NCBI GenBank assembly: GCA_011391285.1
Contig: JAABQU010000221.1
Span: forward strand, 49,128-113,127
Direction: 5' to 3'
DNA: 64,000 bases
Source: Thiobacillus sp.
Lineage (GTDB): Bacteria; Pseudomonadota; Gammaproteobacteria; Burkholderiales; Thiobacillaceae
The notes under the pieces: model-generated
Told to the model about the DNA's origin: nothing
The model's database searches: none
What the model saw: the letters and a program-made list of their open reading frames with translations, nothing else
Program-made: the position numbers and the translations under genes
Part shown: positions 1 through 10,216 of the stretch, in pieces
How the letters are laid out: each line of letters begins with the position of its first letter
Numbering within the stretch: position 1 is the stretch's first letter

Positions 1-563
1 CGCTCGGCGCCTGGGGGCTGGGCTGGGAGGTGTGGCTGAACGGCATGGAAGTGACCCAGTTCACCTACTTCCAGCAGGTGGGCGGCATCGACTGCAAGCC
101 GATCACCGGCGAAATCACCTACGGTCTGGAGCGCCTCGCCATGTACCTGCAGGGCGTCGAGAGTGTGTACGACCTCGTCTGGACCGAAGGGCTGACCTAC
201 CGCGACGTCTATCACCAGAACGAGGTCGAGCAATCGACCTACAACTTCGAGCACAGTGACGTCGCGTTTCTGCTCACCGCCTTTGCCGCGCACGAGCAGA
301 CGGCGCAGGAACTGATGGCCGCACAACTCGCGCTGCCGGCCTACGAACAGGTGCTGAAAGCCGCGCATACCTTCAACCTGCTCGATGCGCGCGGCGCGAT
401 CTCGGTGACCGAGCGTGCCGCCTACATCGGGCGCATCCGCAATCTGGCGCGGGCGGTAGCCAAGAGTTATCTCGACAGCCGCGCGCGGCTCGGCTTTCCG
501 ATGGCACCGCGTGCGTGGGCGGATGAAGTGGCGGCGGACATGGCGAAGAAGGCGGCAGCATGA
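1..563 (+). CDS. glyQ: Glycyl-tRNA synthetase alpha subunit (5' end outside window)
   Basis: Catalytic alpha subunit of the bacterial alpha2beta2 glycyl-tRNA synthetase, which charges tRNA-Gly in the cytoplasm. The reading frame is open from base 3, and the first visible residues ([17 protein letters not shown]) followed by [11 protein letters not shown] match the conserved core of GlyQ, so the gene starts upstream of the window. About 187 C-terminal residues are present out of roughly 300. A GTG at position 30 could be mistaken for a start, but it lies inside the conserved core. The stop codon overlaps the glyS start (ATGA), the usual translational coupling of the two subunits. Confidence 0.96.
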   Translation, partial: LGAWGLGWEVWLNGMEVTQFTYFQQVGGIDCKPITGEITYGLERLAMYLQGVESVYDLVWTEGLTYRDVYHQNEVEQSTYNFEHSDVAFLLTAFAAHEQTAQELMAAQLALPAYEQVLKAAHTFNLLDARGAISVTERAAYIGRIRNLARAVAKSYLDSRARLGFPMAPRAWADEVAADMAKKAAA

Positions 564-2698
564 GCACCGATGTGATGAAGGCAGCAAATCTACTCATTGA
601 ATTATTCGTCGAGGAACTGCCGCCCAAGGCGCTGAAGAAGCTGGGCGAGTCCTTCGCCGGCGCGCTGGCCGAGAGTCTGGTTGCGCAGGGCCTTGCCGAT
701 GCCAAGGCTGCGGTCACGCACTTCGCGTCGCCGCGCCGCCTTGGCGTGCATGTCGAAAACGTGCTGGCGCGCGCCGCCGACAAGCCGCTGTCGACCAAGC
801 TGATGCCCGTCAGTGTCGGCCTCGATGTCGACGGTAATGCCACGCCCGCGCTGTTGAAGCGCCTGGCTGCGCTGGGCGCCGATGCGTCCGCGGTCAGCCG
901 GTTGCGCCGCGCGGCGGACGGCAAGAACGAAGCGCTGTTTCACGACAGCATTGCGCCGGGCACGACGCTCGCCGACGGCCTGCAGCATGCGCTCGAAACT
1001 GCGATGGCGAAGCTGCCTATTCCGAAGGTGATGCAGTACCAGTTGGCCGACGGCTGGAGCAGCGTCAACTTCGTGCGTCCGGTGCATGGCGTGGTCGCGC
1101 TGCACGGCGCCGACATCGTGCCGGTGTCCGTGCTGGGTCTGCAGGCGGGGCGTGACACGCAGGGCCATCGCTTCGAGGCGCGCGTCAGCCCGGTGGTGAT
1201 TCAAAGCGCTGACAGCTACGCTGGCCAATTGAAAGACGAAGGCGCGGTGATCGCCAGCTTCGCCGAACGGCGTGCCGAGATCGTCCACCAGTTGCAGGCG
1301 GCCGCTGCGCCGTCAGGCTTGAAGCCGATCGAGGACGATGCCCTGCTGGACGAAGTCACCGCGCTGGTCGAGCGTCCCAATGTTCTGGTCGGCCAGTTCG
1401 AGCAAGCTTTCCTCGAAGTGCCGCAGGAATGCCTGATTCTCACCATGAAGGCAAACCAGAAATACTTCCCCTTGCTGGACAGGAACGGAAAACTGACGCA
1501 CCAGTTCCTCATCGTTTCCAACATCTCGCCCGCCGACGCGTCTGCCGTGATCCAGGGCAACGAACGCGTGGTGCGCCCGCGCCTGGCCGACGCCAAATTC
1601 TTCTTCGACCAGGACCGCAAGAAGACCCTGGGTTCGCGCGTCCCCGGTCTGGCCAGGGTCGTGTATCACAACAAGCTCGGCAGCCAGGGTGATCGGATCG
1701 AACGCGTCCGTGCCCTTGCCCGCTGGGTGGCCGAAAAGGTCGGCGCGGATGTCGGCCTGGCGGATCGTGCCGCGGAGCTCGCCAAGGCCGACCTGATGAC
1801 CGACATGGTGGGCGAGTTTCCCGAACTGCAGGGCATCATGGGTGGCTATTACGCGCGCCATGACGGCGAGGACGAGCGGGTCGCGCAGGCCATCGCGGAC
1901 CAGTATCTGGTGCGCCGCGACGAGACGGAAGACGTCTCCAACCTCATCAGCGAAGTGCTGCAGATCGCCGACCGCATGGAAACGCTGGTGGGCATCTGGG
2001 GGATCGGACTGAAGCCGACGGGCGACAAGGACCCGTTCGCCCTGCGTCGCCATGCGCTCTCGGTGATCAAATCCTTCCAGTTGCTGGGGGTCGTGTTTGC
2101 CTTGGACAAGGCGGACTTGCCATTGAACCTGGACGAACTGATCGAGTTTGGCCTATCGGTTTTCCCGGCGGGCACGCTGGCAGGGAACGTGGCCGAAGAG
2201 CTCAAGCTCTTCATTTACGAGCGCAATGCCAATCAGCTGACGCCCGTGTTCGGTGCCGAGGCGGTGGCGGCGGTATTTTCCAACCTGCCGCCGCTGCATG
2301 ACGTTGCCAAGCGCCTGCGCGCGGTGCGCGAGTTCGCCTCGCTGCCGGAGTCGCCCAGCCTGGCCGCCGCCAACAAGCGCGTCGGCAATATTCTGAAGAA
2401 GGCCGAAGGCGAAGTCGGCGGCGCGGCCGATCCGGCGCGCTTTGTCGAGGCGGCGGAAACGGCGCTGTTTGCGGCACTGGGCGACATCGCGCCGCGTGCC
2501 GATGCGGCCTTCGCCGCGGGCGACTACACCGGATCGCTTCAGGCGCTGGCCGCGCTCAAGACACCGGTCGACGCTTTCTTCGATCAGGTGATGGTCAACG
2601 CCGACGATCCCGACCTCAAGGCCAACCGGCTGGCGCTGCTGAACCAGCTGCACCAGACGATGAACCGGGTTGCGGACTTGTCGCGTCTGGCGGCGTAA
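560..2698 (+). CDS. glyS: Glycyl-tRNA synthetase beta subunit
   Basis: Beta subunit of the tetrameric glycyl-tRNA synthetase, needed for tRNA binding and full activity. The product is 712 aa, the normal family length of about 690-720. The N-terminal stretch [20 protein letters not shown] is the typical GlyS opening, the middle contains the family sequence [13 protein letters not shown], and the C-terminal part (from about residue 580) corresponds to the DALR-like anticodon-binding region. The ATG overlaps the glyQ stop by 4 bases. It is followed 10 bases later by gmhB, so glyQ-glyS-gmhB-plsC is probably one transcript. Confidence 0.97.
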   Translation: MSTDVMKAANLLIELFVEELPPKALKKLGESFAGALAESLVAQGLADAKAAVTHFASPRRLGVHVENVLARAADKPLSTKLMPVSVGLDVDGNATPALLKRLAALGADASAVSRLRRAADGKNEALFHDSIAPGTTLADGLQHALETAMAKLPIPKVMQYQLADGWSSVNFVRPVHGVVALHGADIVPVSVLGLQAGRDTQGHRFEARVSPVVIQSADSYAGQLKDEGAVIASFAERRAEIVHQLQAAAAPSGLKPIEDDALLDEVTALVERPNVLVGQFEQAFLEVPQECLILTMKANQKYFPLLDRNGKLTHQFLIVSNISPADASAVIQGNERVVRPRLADAKFFFDQDRKKTLGSRVPGLARVVYHNKLGSQGDRIERVRALARWVAEKVGADVGLADRAAELAKADLMTDMVGEFPELQGIMGGYYARHDGEDERVAQAIADQYLVRRDETEDVSNLISEVLQIADRMETLVGIWGIGLKPTGDKDPFALRRHALSVIKSFQLLGVVFALDKADLPLNLDELIEFGLSVFPAGTLAGNVAEELKLFIYERNANQLTPVFGAEAVAAVFSNLPPLHDVAKRLRAVREFASLPESPSLAAANKRVGNILKKAEGEVGGAADPARFVEAAETALFAALGDIAPRADAAFAAGDYTGSLQALAALKTPVDAFFDQVMVNADDPDLKANRLALLNQLHQTMNRVADLSRLAA

Positions 2699-2708
2699 AC
2701 TTTCCTTC

Positions 2709-3251
2709 ATGAAACTGATCATTCTCGACCGCGACGGCGTCATCAACTTCGGCTCCGACCAGTTCATCAAGACGCCCGACGAATGGAAGCCCATTCCCGG
2801 CAGCCTGGAGGCGATTGCGCGGCTGACGCGCGAGGGCTGGCGCGTGGTGGTGGCGACCAACCAGTCTGGGTTGGCGCGCGGCCTGTTTGAGATGGCCACG
2901 CTCAACGCCATCAACGCCAAAATGCACAAGGCGGTCGCGCAGGCGGGTGGGCGCATCGAGGCGGTGTTTTATTGCCCGCATGCGGCCGAGATGGCGTGCG
3001 ACTGTCGCAAGCCCAAGCCGGGGCTGTTCGACGAAATTGCCGCGCGCTATGGCCGCGGCCTGAAGGACGTCCCTGCCGTCGGCGACTCGCTGCGTGACCT
3101 GGAGGCAGCGGCCAGCGTGGGCGCGCGGCCCATGCTGGTGCGTACCGGCAAGGGCGAAAAAACGCTGGCGGCGGGCGGCATGCCAGAGAACACGCCGGTG
3201 TTTGCCGATTTGAGCGAAGCCGTCGATTACCTGTTGTCGACTGCGGTATGA
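2709..3251 (+). CDS. gmhB: D-glycero-beta-D-manno-heptose-1,7-bisphosphate 7-phosphatase
   Basis: HAD-superfamily phosphatase of the ADP-heptose pathway for the LPS inner core. The 180-aa product opens MKLIILDRDGVIN; D7 would be the nucleophile and D9 the acid/base of the DxD motif. The GmhB-specific zinc loop is present as C89-P-H91 and C97-D-C99, followed by RKPKPG. The ATG at 2709 was chosen because it puts the HAD motif at the extreme N terminus; an in-frame upstream start at 2670 would overlap glyS. Its stop overlaps the plsC start. The cytoplasmic location and role are taken from the family. Confidence 0.93.
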   Translation: MKLIILDRDGVINFGSDQFIKTPDEWKPIPGSLEAIARLTREGWRVVVATNQSGLARGLFEMATLNAINAKMHKAVAQAGGRIEAVFYCPHAAEMACDCRKPKPGLFDEIAARYGRGLKDVPAVGDSLRDLEAAASVGARPMLVRTGKGEKTLAAGGMPENTPVFADLSEAVDYLLSTAV

Positions 3252-3970
3252 GCCTGATCCGCTCGCTTGTTTTCGCGGTCCTGCAGACCGGACTGACGAT
3301 CTTGTTCAGCCTGATCGCCTTCCTCAGCTTTCCCTTTTCGGCGCATGTTCGCTACCGGTTGATCACCGGCTACAACCACACGGTGATCTGGCTGGCGCGC
3401 TGGGTGCTGGGCATCCGTTATGTCGTGGAAGGGCGCGAGCACCTACCGAGTCAGCCCGCCATCATCCTGGCCAAACACCAGTCGGCATGGGAAACCGTGG
3501 CGTTTCTGTTCCTATTCCCGCCTGTCTCCCCGGTCATCAAGCAGGAACTGCTGATGGTGCCGTTTTTCGGCTGGGCGTTCCGCATGCTTTCGCCCATCGC
3601 CATTGATCGCGGCGCCGGACGCGAGGCGCTGAAGCAGATCGTCAAACAGGGCAAGGACAAGCTTGCGCAAGGCTTCTGGGTGCTGGTGTTTCCCGAGGGC
3701 ACGCGCGTCGCCCCGGGCGAAAAGGGTCGCTACGGCATCGGTGGCAGCTGGCTGGCGGCCGAAACCGGCGCGCCCATCGTGCCGGTGGCGCACAACGCCG
3801 GCGAAGTGTGGCCGAAAAACGCCTTCATCAAGCGTCCCGGCACCATCACCGTGCGCATCGGTCCGGTGATCGATACAACCGGCAAGAGCGCGGCCGAACT
3901 CACGCGCGCGGTCGAGGCCTGGATCGAATCCGAAATGACGAGGTTGCCCCCTGCTGCCGCACATCAATAG
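3248..3970 (+). CDS. plsC: 1-acyl-sn-glycerol-3-phosphate acyltransferase (PlsC/LPLAT family)
   Basis: Membrane-associated acyltransferase that converts lysophosphatidate to phosphatidate in phospholipid synthesis. The 240-aa product has a hydrophobic N-terminal helix (about residues 7-30), the catalytic block AKHQSAWE (H77 and E82, an H-X4-E variant of the usual H-X4-D) and the acyl-acceptor motif FPEGTR at 148-153. It overlaps gmhB by 4 bases. It ends at TAG 3968-3970, inside the 5' part of the downstream YgjP-like reading frame. Assignment to the LPLAT family is firm; exact substrate preference is inferred. Confidence 0.9.
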   Translation: MSLIRSLVFAVLQTGLTILFSLIAFLSFPFSAHVRYRLITGYNHTVIWLARWVLGIRYVVEGREHLPSQPAIILAKHQSAWETVAFLFLFPPVSPVIKQELLMVPFFGWAFRMLSPIAIDRGAGREALKQIVKQGKDKLAQGFWVLVFPEGTRVAPGEKGRYGIGGSWLAAETGAPIVPVAHNAGEVWPKNAFIKRPGTITVRIGPVIDTTGKSAAELTRAVEAWIESEMTRLPPAAAHQ

Positions 3971-4658
3971 CGGCGTCCTGCAACTCGGCGACGCCGCCGT
4001 CCCGTATCAGCTGCGGCGCTCGCGCCGTCGGCGCACACTGGGCCTGACGGTCACTGCGTGTGAAGTCCGCATCCACGCGCCGAGCTGGACGCCGCGCGCC
4101 GAAATCGAGTGCTATGTGCGGCAACAGCACGACTGGCTGCGCCGTGCCTGGACTCGCATGCAGGCGCAGGTGCCAAAAGCCCTTGCAGAGTCTTCCGGCG
4201 AGGTCCGCTACCTTGGGCGTGCACTGGTCCTCGATTCCCGCGCATCCCTGTTCGTCGACATCCGGCGCCACGGCGACACGCTGCGCGTTCACGCCCCGCT
4301 GGATGCCGATACCGGCGCCCTGATCCGCGCCTGGCTGCTCGCGCGCGCCGAAAGGCTGCTGGCCTGGCGGCTGGCACGCATTGCGCAGAAACTGGGACGC
4401 GCGCCCAGCCGTTTTGCACTGTCCAACGCGCAGACCCAGTGGGGCAGTTGCACCCGACGCGGCCACATCCGGCTCAACTGGCGGCTGGTGCAGGCGCCGC
4501 TCGCGCTGATCGACTACGTTGCCGCGCACGAGCTCGCCCACCTCGTTCACCTCGACCATTCGCCGCGCTTCTGGGCGCAGGTCGCGGAACTGTGCCCCGA
4601 TGCGTTGGCAAGACGCGCCGAGTTGCGCAAAATGAGTCAATCTCTTTTTCATGTGTAA
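3951..4658 (+). CDS. YgjP/WSS1-like metal-dependent hydrolase; start codon unresolved
   Basis: Putative zinc metallopeptidase of the YgjP (DUF45, SprT-like) family. The C-terminal half carries [14 protein letters not shown] and the zinc motif [16 protein letters not shown] (HExxH-type HELAH plus a third His). The conserved N-terminal family segment ([14 protein letters not shown]) is encoded from about 4008, but the open frame (3939-4658) contains no ATG, GTG or TTG before GTG 4116, which would delete that segment. I placed the start at the CTG at 3951. It may instead be reinitiated after the plsC stop at 3970, or a base may be wrong in the C5 run at 3947-3951. One base fewer there would fuse this frame to plsC. 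Confidence 0.75.
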   Translation: MLPHINSGVLQLGDAAVPYQLRRSRRRRTLGLTVTACEVRIHAPSWTPRAEIECYVRQQHDWLRRAWTRMQAQVPKALAESSGEVRYLGRALVLDSRASLFVDIRRHGDTLRVHAPLDADTGALIRAWLLARAERLLAWRLARIAQKLGRAPSRFALSNAQTQWGSCTRRGHIRLNWRLVQAPLALIDYVAAHELAHLVHLDHSPRFWAQVAELCPDALARRAELRKMSQSLFHV

Positions 4659-4663
4659 CCGAC

Positions 4664-4804
4664 ATGCGAATTCTTCACACCATGCTGCGGGTGGCGCCCG
4701 GAAGCGTTGGGCGAGGGGCCCCCGCAGGGGGATCGACCCGCTGGAGGGATGGCCCTGCCCGCATGGGGATGCGTCAAACGAAGCCAGAAGGGAGTGCACC
4801 ATGA
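4664..4804 (+). CDS. 46-codon leader ORF duplicating the GloA N terminus
   Basis: This small ORF starts [10 protein letters not shown], almost identical to the GloA start [10 protein letters not shown], then diverges into low-complexity sequence ([13 protein letters not shown]...). Its TGA (4802-4804) overlaps the gloA ATG (4801-4803). At the DNA level, bases 4664-4694 and 4801-4831 align with only a few mismatches. It may be a decayed partial duplication of gloA, or a translated, coupled leader peptide. I see no good Shine-Dalgarno sequence in front of it. Confidence 0.4.
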   Translation: MRILHTMLRVAPGSVGRGAPAGGSTRWRDGPARMGMRQTKPEGSAP

Positions 4805-5214
4805 GATTACTTCATACCATGCTGCGGGTAGGCGATCTCGACCGCTCGATCGATTTCTACACGAATGTCCTTGGCATGAAGCTGCTGCGCCGCAAGGACT
4901 ACCCCGGCGGCAAATTCACGCTGGCCTTCGTCGGCTACGACAGCGAAGACCGTGCCGCGGCACTCGAACTGACCTACAACTGGGGTGTGGACAAATACGA
5001 AGTCGGCAGCGGCTACGGCCACATCGCAATCGAGGTCGACGATGCCTATGCGGCGTGCGACGCCGCAGCGGCCAAGGGCGGCAAGATCCTGCGCCCTGCA
5101 GGCCCGATGTCGCACGGCACGACGGTCATCGCCTTCATCGAAGACCCGGACGGCTACCCGATCGAGTTCATCCAGAAAGGCACCGCGGGGTGGGTGAAGG
5201 AATGGGCTGAGTAG
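4801..5214 (+). CDS. gloA: Lactoylglutathione lyase (glyoxalase I)
   Basis: Converts the hemithioacetal of methylglyoxal and glutathione to S-lactoylglutathione in the cytoplasm. The 137-aa product is a single glyoxalase/VOC unit. The four metal ligands of E. coli GloA are at the same positions here: H5, E56, H74 and E122. The ATG at 4801 is supported by the purine-rich AGAAGGGAG about 8 bases upstream. It is preceded by an ORF that copies its first ten codons and is followed by the convergent DUF4202 gene. Confidence 0.95.
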   Translation: MRLLHTMLRVGDLDRSIDFYTNVLGMKLLRRKDYPGGKFTLAFVGYDSEDRAAALELTYNWGVDKYEVGSGYGHIAIEVDDAYAACDAAAAKGGKILRPAGPMSHGTTVIAFIEDPDGYPIEFIQKGTAGWVKEWAE

Positions 5215-5241
5215 GCGCGTTCCCCCGCGCCTCCGCGCCGG

Positions 5242-5835
5242 CTAGCTGATCGCTTTGGTGATCAGCGGCACCAGGGGCTCCGGCAGCTTGAGCTTGCCGG
5301 ACAGGGCAAAGGCCTGCGCATTCTTAGACATCTTCTTCCATGTCTTGCGGATGATCTCCAGCCACTTTTCTTCATCGTATTCGGGCTTGCTGTTCGCGAA
5401 GGCCAGCATGTAGTGCTCGATGAAGACCAGGCCGGCGACATCCTCAAGCATCTGCGTGTCCGGATTGCTCTTGATGCCGCGTTTGCCCACTGCCTTCTTG
5501 ACGCGTTCGATCATCGCATCGTCATAGCCGGCCTGCCGCATCAATTCGCCTGCGGTGTCGGCCTGAAACGTGTAAAGACCGGTGCGCCATGCGTGATAGC
5601 CTTCCTTGGTCATCGGATAGGTGTTGCGCGGCACCTTCCAGCGCTGGATGTGCTGGGCGCGCACTGCCAGTTGTGAGGCTTCGGACGCACCCGGGGCAAA
5701 GCGGGCGATCATGTCCGACATGCGCTGGGCGTAAAGCAGTTCCTTCGGCTGGCCCTCATCCAGATTGGGGTCTTCCGAATTGGCGGCATCGAACAGCGCC
5801 ATCGCCCTATTGAAGCGTTCCTGATTCTCGATCAT
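5242..5835 (-). CDS. DUF4202 domain-containing protein
   Basis: Function unknown. The 197-aa soluble protein is recognised as DUF4202 from ELLYAQRMSDM near residue 35 and RAQHIQRWKVPRNTYP near residue 83, followed by GYHAWR. The His/Arg/Tyr-rich block and an acidic helical core with conserved His suggest an HD-like hydrolase, but that is a guess. No signal peptide or membrane segment is visible. It is monocistronic, convergent with gloA and divergent from the Old Yellow Enzyme gene. Confidence 0.75.
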   Translation of the reverse strand: MIENQERFNRAMALFDAANSEDPNLDEGQPKELLYAQRMSDMIARFAPGASEASQLAVRAQHIQRWKVPRNTYPMTKEGYHAWRTGLYTFQADTAGELMRQAGYDDAMIERVKKAVGKRGIKSNPDTQMLEDVAGLVFIEHYMLAFANSKPEYDEEKWLEIIRKTWKKMSKNAQAFALSGKLKLPEPLVPLITKAIS

Positions 5836-6029
5836 GTTTCAATTCCTTGGCCGCGGGCCAGTATCAAACGAAAGCGAGATTGTCGCCAGGTTTCGGGCTG
5901 CAAGTAAATCCCGGCATTTGCATCAAGGCGGGGTCAACGGAAACTTTATGCCCCCGAACGGCCTCAACACACGTCGACAGTGTTTTGCACCTCACTCGCC
6001 CGCAGGGCTCAATCCAAAGGATTTCCAAC

Positions 6030-7109
6030 GTGACTGATCTTTTCTCTCCCACCCGCTTCGGTGCCATCGACCTGGCCAACCGGGTGGTGATGTCTTCCCT
6101 GACCCGCAACCGTGCCGGGGCCGGCAATGTGGCGACGCCGCTGATCGCCGAATACTACCGCCAGCGCGCGTCGGCCGGACTGATCCTCACCGAGGCGTCG
6201 CCGATCTGCGCCGAGGGACACGGTTACCCGCGCACGGCCGGCATCCATACCCCCGAACAGATTGCCGGCTGGAGGCCCGTGACCGAGGCGGTGCATGGTG
6301 CCGGTGGCAAGATCGCGCTGCAACTGTGGCATGTGGGACGGATTTCGCATCCCGACCTGCAGCCGAGCGGCGCCCTGCCGGTTGCACCCTCGGCGATTCG
6401 TCCCGCCGGGCAGGTTTTTACCGGCCAGGCAATGAAGGATTTCGTCACGCCGCGCGCACTCGAGCTTGCCGAAATTCCCGGCCTTGTCGAACAGTACGCC
6501 CAGGCGGCGCGCAATGCGATGGAGGCGGGGTTCGACGGAGTGGAGGTCCATGCCGGCAACGGCTACCTGCTGGACCAGTTTCTGCGCTCCTCCACCAACC
6601 GGCGCACCGATGCCTACGGCGGCAGCACCGAAAACCGTGCGCGCCTGCTGCTTGAGGTGATGGAGGCTGTCTGCGCTGCCGTCGGCAGCGATCGCGTTGG
6701 CCTGCGGCTGTCGCCGGTGACGACATTCAACGACATCAGCGACGACCACCCGCAGGAGACGTTCGATTACGTCGTCACCCAGCTCAATCCGCTGAAGCTG
6801 GCCTTCCTCGACGTGCTGCAGGGAACCGCCGGCGTTCCCCGGGAACAATGGATTTCGTTCGACTACGCCAGGCTGCGCGCGCTGTATTCCGGCAATCTGA
6901 TCCTCAACAATGACTATGATTTCGCCACGGCGCAGCAGGCCGTGACTTCCGGTGCCGCCGATGCGATCGCATTCGGCCGCCTGCTGCTGGCCAACCCCGA
7001 TCTGGTCGAGCGCTTCCGTCGTGGCGCGCCGCTCAATGCCCCCGATTACGACAGGCTCTACACAGGGGAAGAGAAGGGCTACACCGACTATCCCTTCCTG
7101 GCTGACTGA
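6030..7109 (+). CDS. Old Yellow Enzyme family alkene reductase (FMN)
   Basis: NAD(P)H-dependent, FMN-containing ene-reductase of the NemA/OYE group, which reduces activated C=C bonds or nitro-compounds. The 359-aa product contains LQLWHVGRISH (about 97-107), the substrate-anchoring pair H174/N177 in VHAGNGYLLDQFL, and the FMN-binding C-terminal IAFGRLLLANPDL. I chose GTG 6030 because AAAGG sits 9 bases upstream and MTDLFSPTRFGAI is the standard OYE opening; the frame is open further upstream but without family similarity. The physiological substrate is unknown. Confidence 0.9.
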   Translation: MTDLFSPTRFGAIDLANRVVMSSLTRNRAGAGNVATPLIAEYYRQRASAGLILTEASPICAEGHGYPRTAGIHTPEQIAGWRPVTEAVHGAGGKIALQLWHVGRISHPDLQPSGALPVAPSAIRPAGQVFTGQAMKDFVTPRALELAEIPGLVEQYAQAARNAMEAGFDGVEVHAGNGYLLDQFLRSSTNRRTDAYGGSTENRARLLLEVMEAVCAAVGSDRVGLRLSPVTTFNDISDDHPQETFDYVVTQLNPLKLAFLDVLQGTAGVPREQWISFDYARLRALYSGNLILNNDYDFATAQQAVTSGAADAIAFGRLLLANPDLVERFRRGAPLNAPDYDRLYTGEEKGYTDYPFLAD

Positions 7110-7112
7110 AGC

Positions 7113-7895
7113 TTATCCCGCGGGCTTCTGCAAACTGGCGAGGTACAGGGTGATGGCTTCGTACTCGGCGACGGCAAGATTCTCGGCACGCTTGCCGGCG
7201 TCGATTCCGATCGCGGCAAAGTCCTCCGGCTTCATCAGGCTGCCCAGCGTGTTTCGCAGCGTCTTGCGACGCTGAGAAAACGCGGCGGCGACCACACGTG
7301 CAAACAGCGCTTCGTCGAGCGTGACGATTTCATCCGGGGTTTTGGGGATCAGCCGCACCACCGCGGAATCGACCTTGGGCGGCGGGTTGAAGGCGGTGGG
7401 CGGCACATCGAGCAGCCATTCCAGATGGAAGCGGCGCTGCAGCATGATCGACAGCCGCCCGTAATCGCCGCTGGAGGGTTCGGCAACCATGCGTTCGACC
7501 ACTTCCTTCTGCAGCATGAAGGTCATGTCGCGGATGTGCGCCGCAAACTCCATCAAATGAAACAGCAGCGGTGTGGAAATGTTGTAGGGTAGATTGCCGA
7601 TGATGCGCAGGTCGTGGCCGAGGGTGCCGAAATCGAACTTCAGCGCGTCGCAGCTGTGCACGGTGAGCCGCTCGGCCGGCCAGCTTCGCTGCAGGCGCGC
7701 GACGATGTCACGGTCGAGTTCCACGGCATGCAGATGCGGCAGGCGTTCGAGCAGGGGCTTGGTCAGCGCACCCAGCCCGGGGCCGATCTCGACGACGGTC
7801 TCCCCCGCCTGCGGATGCACCGCGTTGACGATGGCATGGATGATGCCGTCATCGATGAGGAAGTTCTGGCCGAAGCGCTTGCGCGGGGTATGCAT
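7113..7895 (-). CDS. ksgA: 16S rRNA (adenine1518/1519-N6) dimethyltransferase
   Basis: KsgA/RsmA dimethylates two adjacent adenines in the 3' hairpin of 16S rRNA during 30S maturation. The 260-aa product has [10 protein letters not shown] near the N terminus, SAM motif [13 protein letters not shown] (34-45) and the catalytic motif NLPYN. I chose the ATG at 7895 because [10 protein letters not shown] is the normal start and it lies one base after the pdxA stop; the longer ORF runs into pdxA. It is the last gene of the lptD-surA-pdxA-ksgA minus-strand operon, an order conserved in many proteobacteria. Confidence 0.96.
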   Translation of the reverse strand: MHTPRKRFGQNFLIDDGIIHAIVNAVHPQAGETVVEIGPGLGALTKPLLERLPHLHAVELDRDIVARLQRSWPAERLTVHSCDALKFDFGTLGHDLRIIGNLPYNISTPLLFHLMEFAAHIRDMTFMLQKEVVERMVAEPSSGDYGRLSIMLQRRFHLEWLLDVPPTAFNPPPKVDSAVVRLIPKTPDEIVTLDEALFARVVAAAFSQRRKTLRNTLGSLMKPEDFAAIGIDAGKRAENLAVAEYEAITLYLASLQKPAG

Positions 7896-7896
7896 G

Positions 7897-8928
7897 CTAG
7901 CGGCGTGCCTTCTGACCTTGCTTCTGAACCATGTCCATCGCCACATCGATGGCCGTCAGCAAACTCCCCACTTCCGCACGTCCCGTGCCGGCGAGGTCGA
8001 GCGCGGTGCCGTGGTCGACCGAGGTGCGGATGAAGGGCAGGCCCAGCGTGACGTTCACCCCGGCGCCGAAGCTGGCGTACTTGAGCACCGGCAGCCCCTG
8101 ATCGTGATACATCGCCAGGACGGCGTCGCAGGGCTCCTGGCGGATGCGCGAGAACAGGGTGTCGGCGGGTAGCGGGCCGACCAGGTCCATGCCCGCGCCG
8201 CGCAAGCGTTCGAGCACGGGTTCGATGACGTCGATTTCCTCGCGTCCCAGATAGCCCGATTCGCCGGCGTGCGGGTTGAGGCCAGCCACCAGAATGCGCG
8301 GGCAGGCGAGGCCAAACTTGGCTTGCAAGTCCGCGTGCAGGATGCGGATGACCTCGTCGAGCAGAGCAGGTGTGATGGCGTCGGCCACCTCGCGCAGCGG
8401 CAGGTGGGTGGTGGCCAGCGCGACACGCAGGCCACCGCCGGCGAGCATCATCACGACCCTTTTCGTGCCGCTGTGGTCGGCCAGGTATTCGGTGTGGCCG
8501 GTAAAGGCGATGCCGGCATCGTTGATGATGCCTTTGTGCACCGGCGCGGTAACGACGGCGCGATAGGCGCCGTTCAGGCAGCCCTCGATCGCGGCGTCGA
8601 GCAGGGCCAGCACGTGGGCGCTGTTGTGGGTGTCGAGCAAGCCCGCGGTGACGGACGACGCCACCGGAATGTGGCGCACGTGCAGCTTGCCGGCCTGATG
8701 CGGGGGGATGGCGTCGCCGGTGACGAAGTCGACCCCGATACCGAGTTGTGCGGCGCGCGCGCGCAGCACGTCGAGATCACCCAGCACAGACAGACAGCAC
8801 GGCAGGGCCTGCTGCGAGAGCTTGATGCAGAGATCGGGGCCGATCCCGGCAGGCTCGCCGGCGGTGAGGGCGAGGACGGGTGGCGTTGAGGGCGGGTTCA
8901 AATCAGTCGATCGGCCGCAGTTCGACAT
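7897..8928 (-). CDS. pdxA: 4-hydroxythreonine-4-phosphate dehydrogenase
   Basis: NAD-dependent dehydrogenase of the DXP-dependent pyridoxal phosphate pathway. Recognisable blocks are [13 protein letters not shown] at the N terminus, [10 protein letters not shown] (metal-binding His), [12 protein letters not shown] and [13 protein letters not shown]. The start is uncertain: ATG 8928 overlaps surA by 26 bases, while TTG 8901 lies one base after the surA stop and would give a product nine residues shorter. Neither has a convincing Shine-Dalgarno sequence, in line with translational coupling. Confidence 0.94.
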   Translation of the reverse strand: MSNCGRSTDLNPPSTPPVLALTAGEPAGIGPDLCIKLSQQALPCCLSVLGDLDVLRARAAQLGIGVDFVTGDAIPPHQAGKLHVRHIPVASSVTAGLLDTHNSAHVLALLDAAIEGCLNGAYRAVVTAPVHKGIINDAGIAFTGHTEYLADHSGTKRVVMMLAGGGLRVALATTHLPLREVADAITPALLDEVIRILHADLQAKFGLACPRILVAGLNPHAGESGYLGREEIDVIEPVLERLRGAGMDLVGPLPADTLFSRIRQEPCDAVLAMYHDQGLPVLKYASFGAGVNVTLGLPFIRTSVDHGTALDLAGTGRAEVGSLLTAIDVAMDMVQKQGQKARR

Positions 8929-10216
8929 AGGCCGAATCGCGGATCTGCCGCACCCAGTCCTCGAAAGCCTCTTCGGCCTTGCGGTCACGGATGGCCTTGC
9001 GCGCCAGCAGTTTCTGGCGTTCCTGCGTGACGTCCTGGTCGCGGCGTTCCAGCACCTGGATCAGGTGCCAGCCGAAGGGCGACTGGACGGGGTCGCTGAG
9101 TTCGCCAGGTTTCAGGGCATCCATCGCCTTCTCGAAGTCCGGCACGGTGTCGCCGGGGCTGATCCAGCCAAGGTCGCCGCCTTTCACGGAACTGGCGTCC
9201 TCGGAATGCAGGCGGGCCAGTTCCTCGAACTTGACGCCATTTTCGATGCGCTCCTTGAGTTGCAGCAGCCGATTGCGGGCGTCGGTCTCCGAGGTGAGTT
9301 CGTTGGTCTTGATGAGGATGTGGCGGGCATGCGTCTGGACGATGCTGAGGGTGGAGTCAAGCCCGCGCTTCTCGTTGAGCTTGAGGATGTGGAAGCCGTT
9401 GCTGCTTCTCAGCAGCGGGGAGACCTGGCCCGGCTGCAACTGCTTCAGGGCTTCGGAAAACAGCGCCGGCATCTTGCCGCTGGCACGCCAGCCGAAGGCC
9501 CCACCCTGCATGGCATTGGGCGCGTCGGAATGGCTGGCCGACAGTTGGGCGAAATCGGCACCTGCCGCAAGTTGGGCGATGACGTCCTCGGCGCGCGCGC
9601 GGCGTGCCTGGATCATCTCGGGCGAAGCGTTTTCCGGCACGGTGATCAGGATGTGGGCGAAGTTGTATTCGGTTTCGATGCCCTGCTGAGCCTGGGTCTG
9701 CAGGTAGCCTTCGATTTCGGCATCGCTGACCGTAATGCGGTTGTCGACATCGCGCTCGCGGGCGCGGGCAATCAGGATCTCGTTGCGGATGGTTCTTCGC
9801 ATGCTGTCGAGACTCTGGCCATCCTTTTCCAGGGCGGCGGCGAGGCCTGCCATGTCGAGCTTGTTCTGCTCGGCGATCCGCTGCAGGGCACGCTCGACCT
9901 GGGTCGGATCGACGCGTATGCCGGTGCTGCGGGCATGCTGTTGCACCGCCAGTTCGGTGATCATGCGTTCGAGCAGTTGTTTTTCCAGCACCTCGCGTGG
10001 CGGCAGCGGCGTGTTCTGGCGCGACAGGCTCCGCGCCACTTCCTCATAGCGTCGGGTAAGTTCCTGGCGGGTGATGACTTCGTCGTTGACGACGGCGACG
10101 ATATGGTCGAGCGGCTGCACCGCGGCATGCGCCGGCACCAGCAGGGTCGATGCAGCGAGCAGGAGCGCCAGGGCCCACTGCAGAAGGTGTCGTTCAGGGT
10201 GTTTGAAGTATTTCAT
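8903..10216 (-). CDS. surA: Periplasmic peptidyl-prolyl isomerase and chaperone SurA
   Basis: Chaperone that escorts outer-membrane proteins, including LptD, across the periplasm. The 437-aa product has a Sec signal peptide (cleavage after VPAHA, about residue 33), an N-terminal chaperone domain ([13 protein letters not shown]), and two parvulin (PpiC) domains, the second containing [11 protein letters not shown] and [13 protein letters not shown]. The ATG at 10216 places the signal peptide correctly and overlaps the lptD 3' end by 23 bases. Confidence 0.95.
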   Translation of the reverse strand: MKYFKHPERHLLQWALALLLAASTLLVPAHAAVQPLDHIVAVVNDEVITRQELTRRYEEVARSLSRQNTPLPPREVLEKQLLERMITELAVQQHARSTGIRVDPTQVERALQRIAEQNKLDMAGLAAALEKDGQSLDSMRRTIRNEILIARARERDVDNRITVSDAEIEGYLQTQAQQGIETEYNFAHILITVPENASPEMIQARRARAEDVIAQLAAGADFAQLSASHSDAPNAMQGGAFGWRASGKMPALFSEALKQLQPGQVSPLLRSSNGFHILKLNEKRGLDSTLSIVQTHARHILIKTNELTSETDARNRLLQLKERIENGVKFEELARLHSEDASSVKGGDLGWISPGDTVPDFEKAMDALKPGELSDPVQSPFGWHLIQVLERRDQDVTQERQKLLARKAIRDRKAEEAFEDWVRQIRDSAYVELRPID

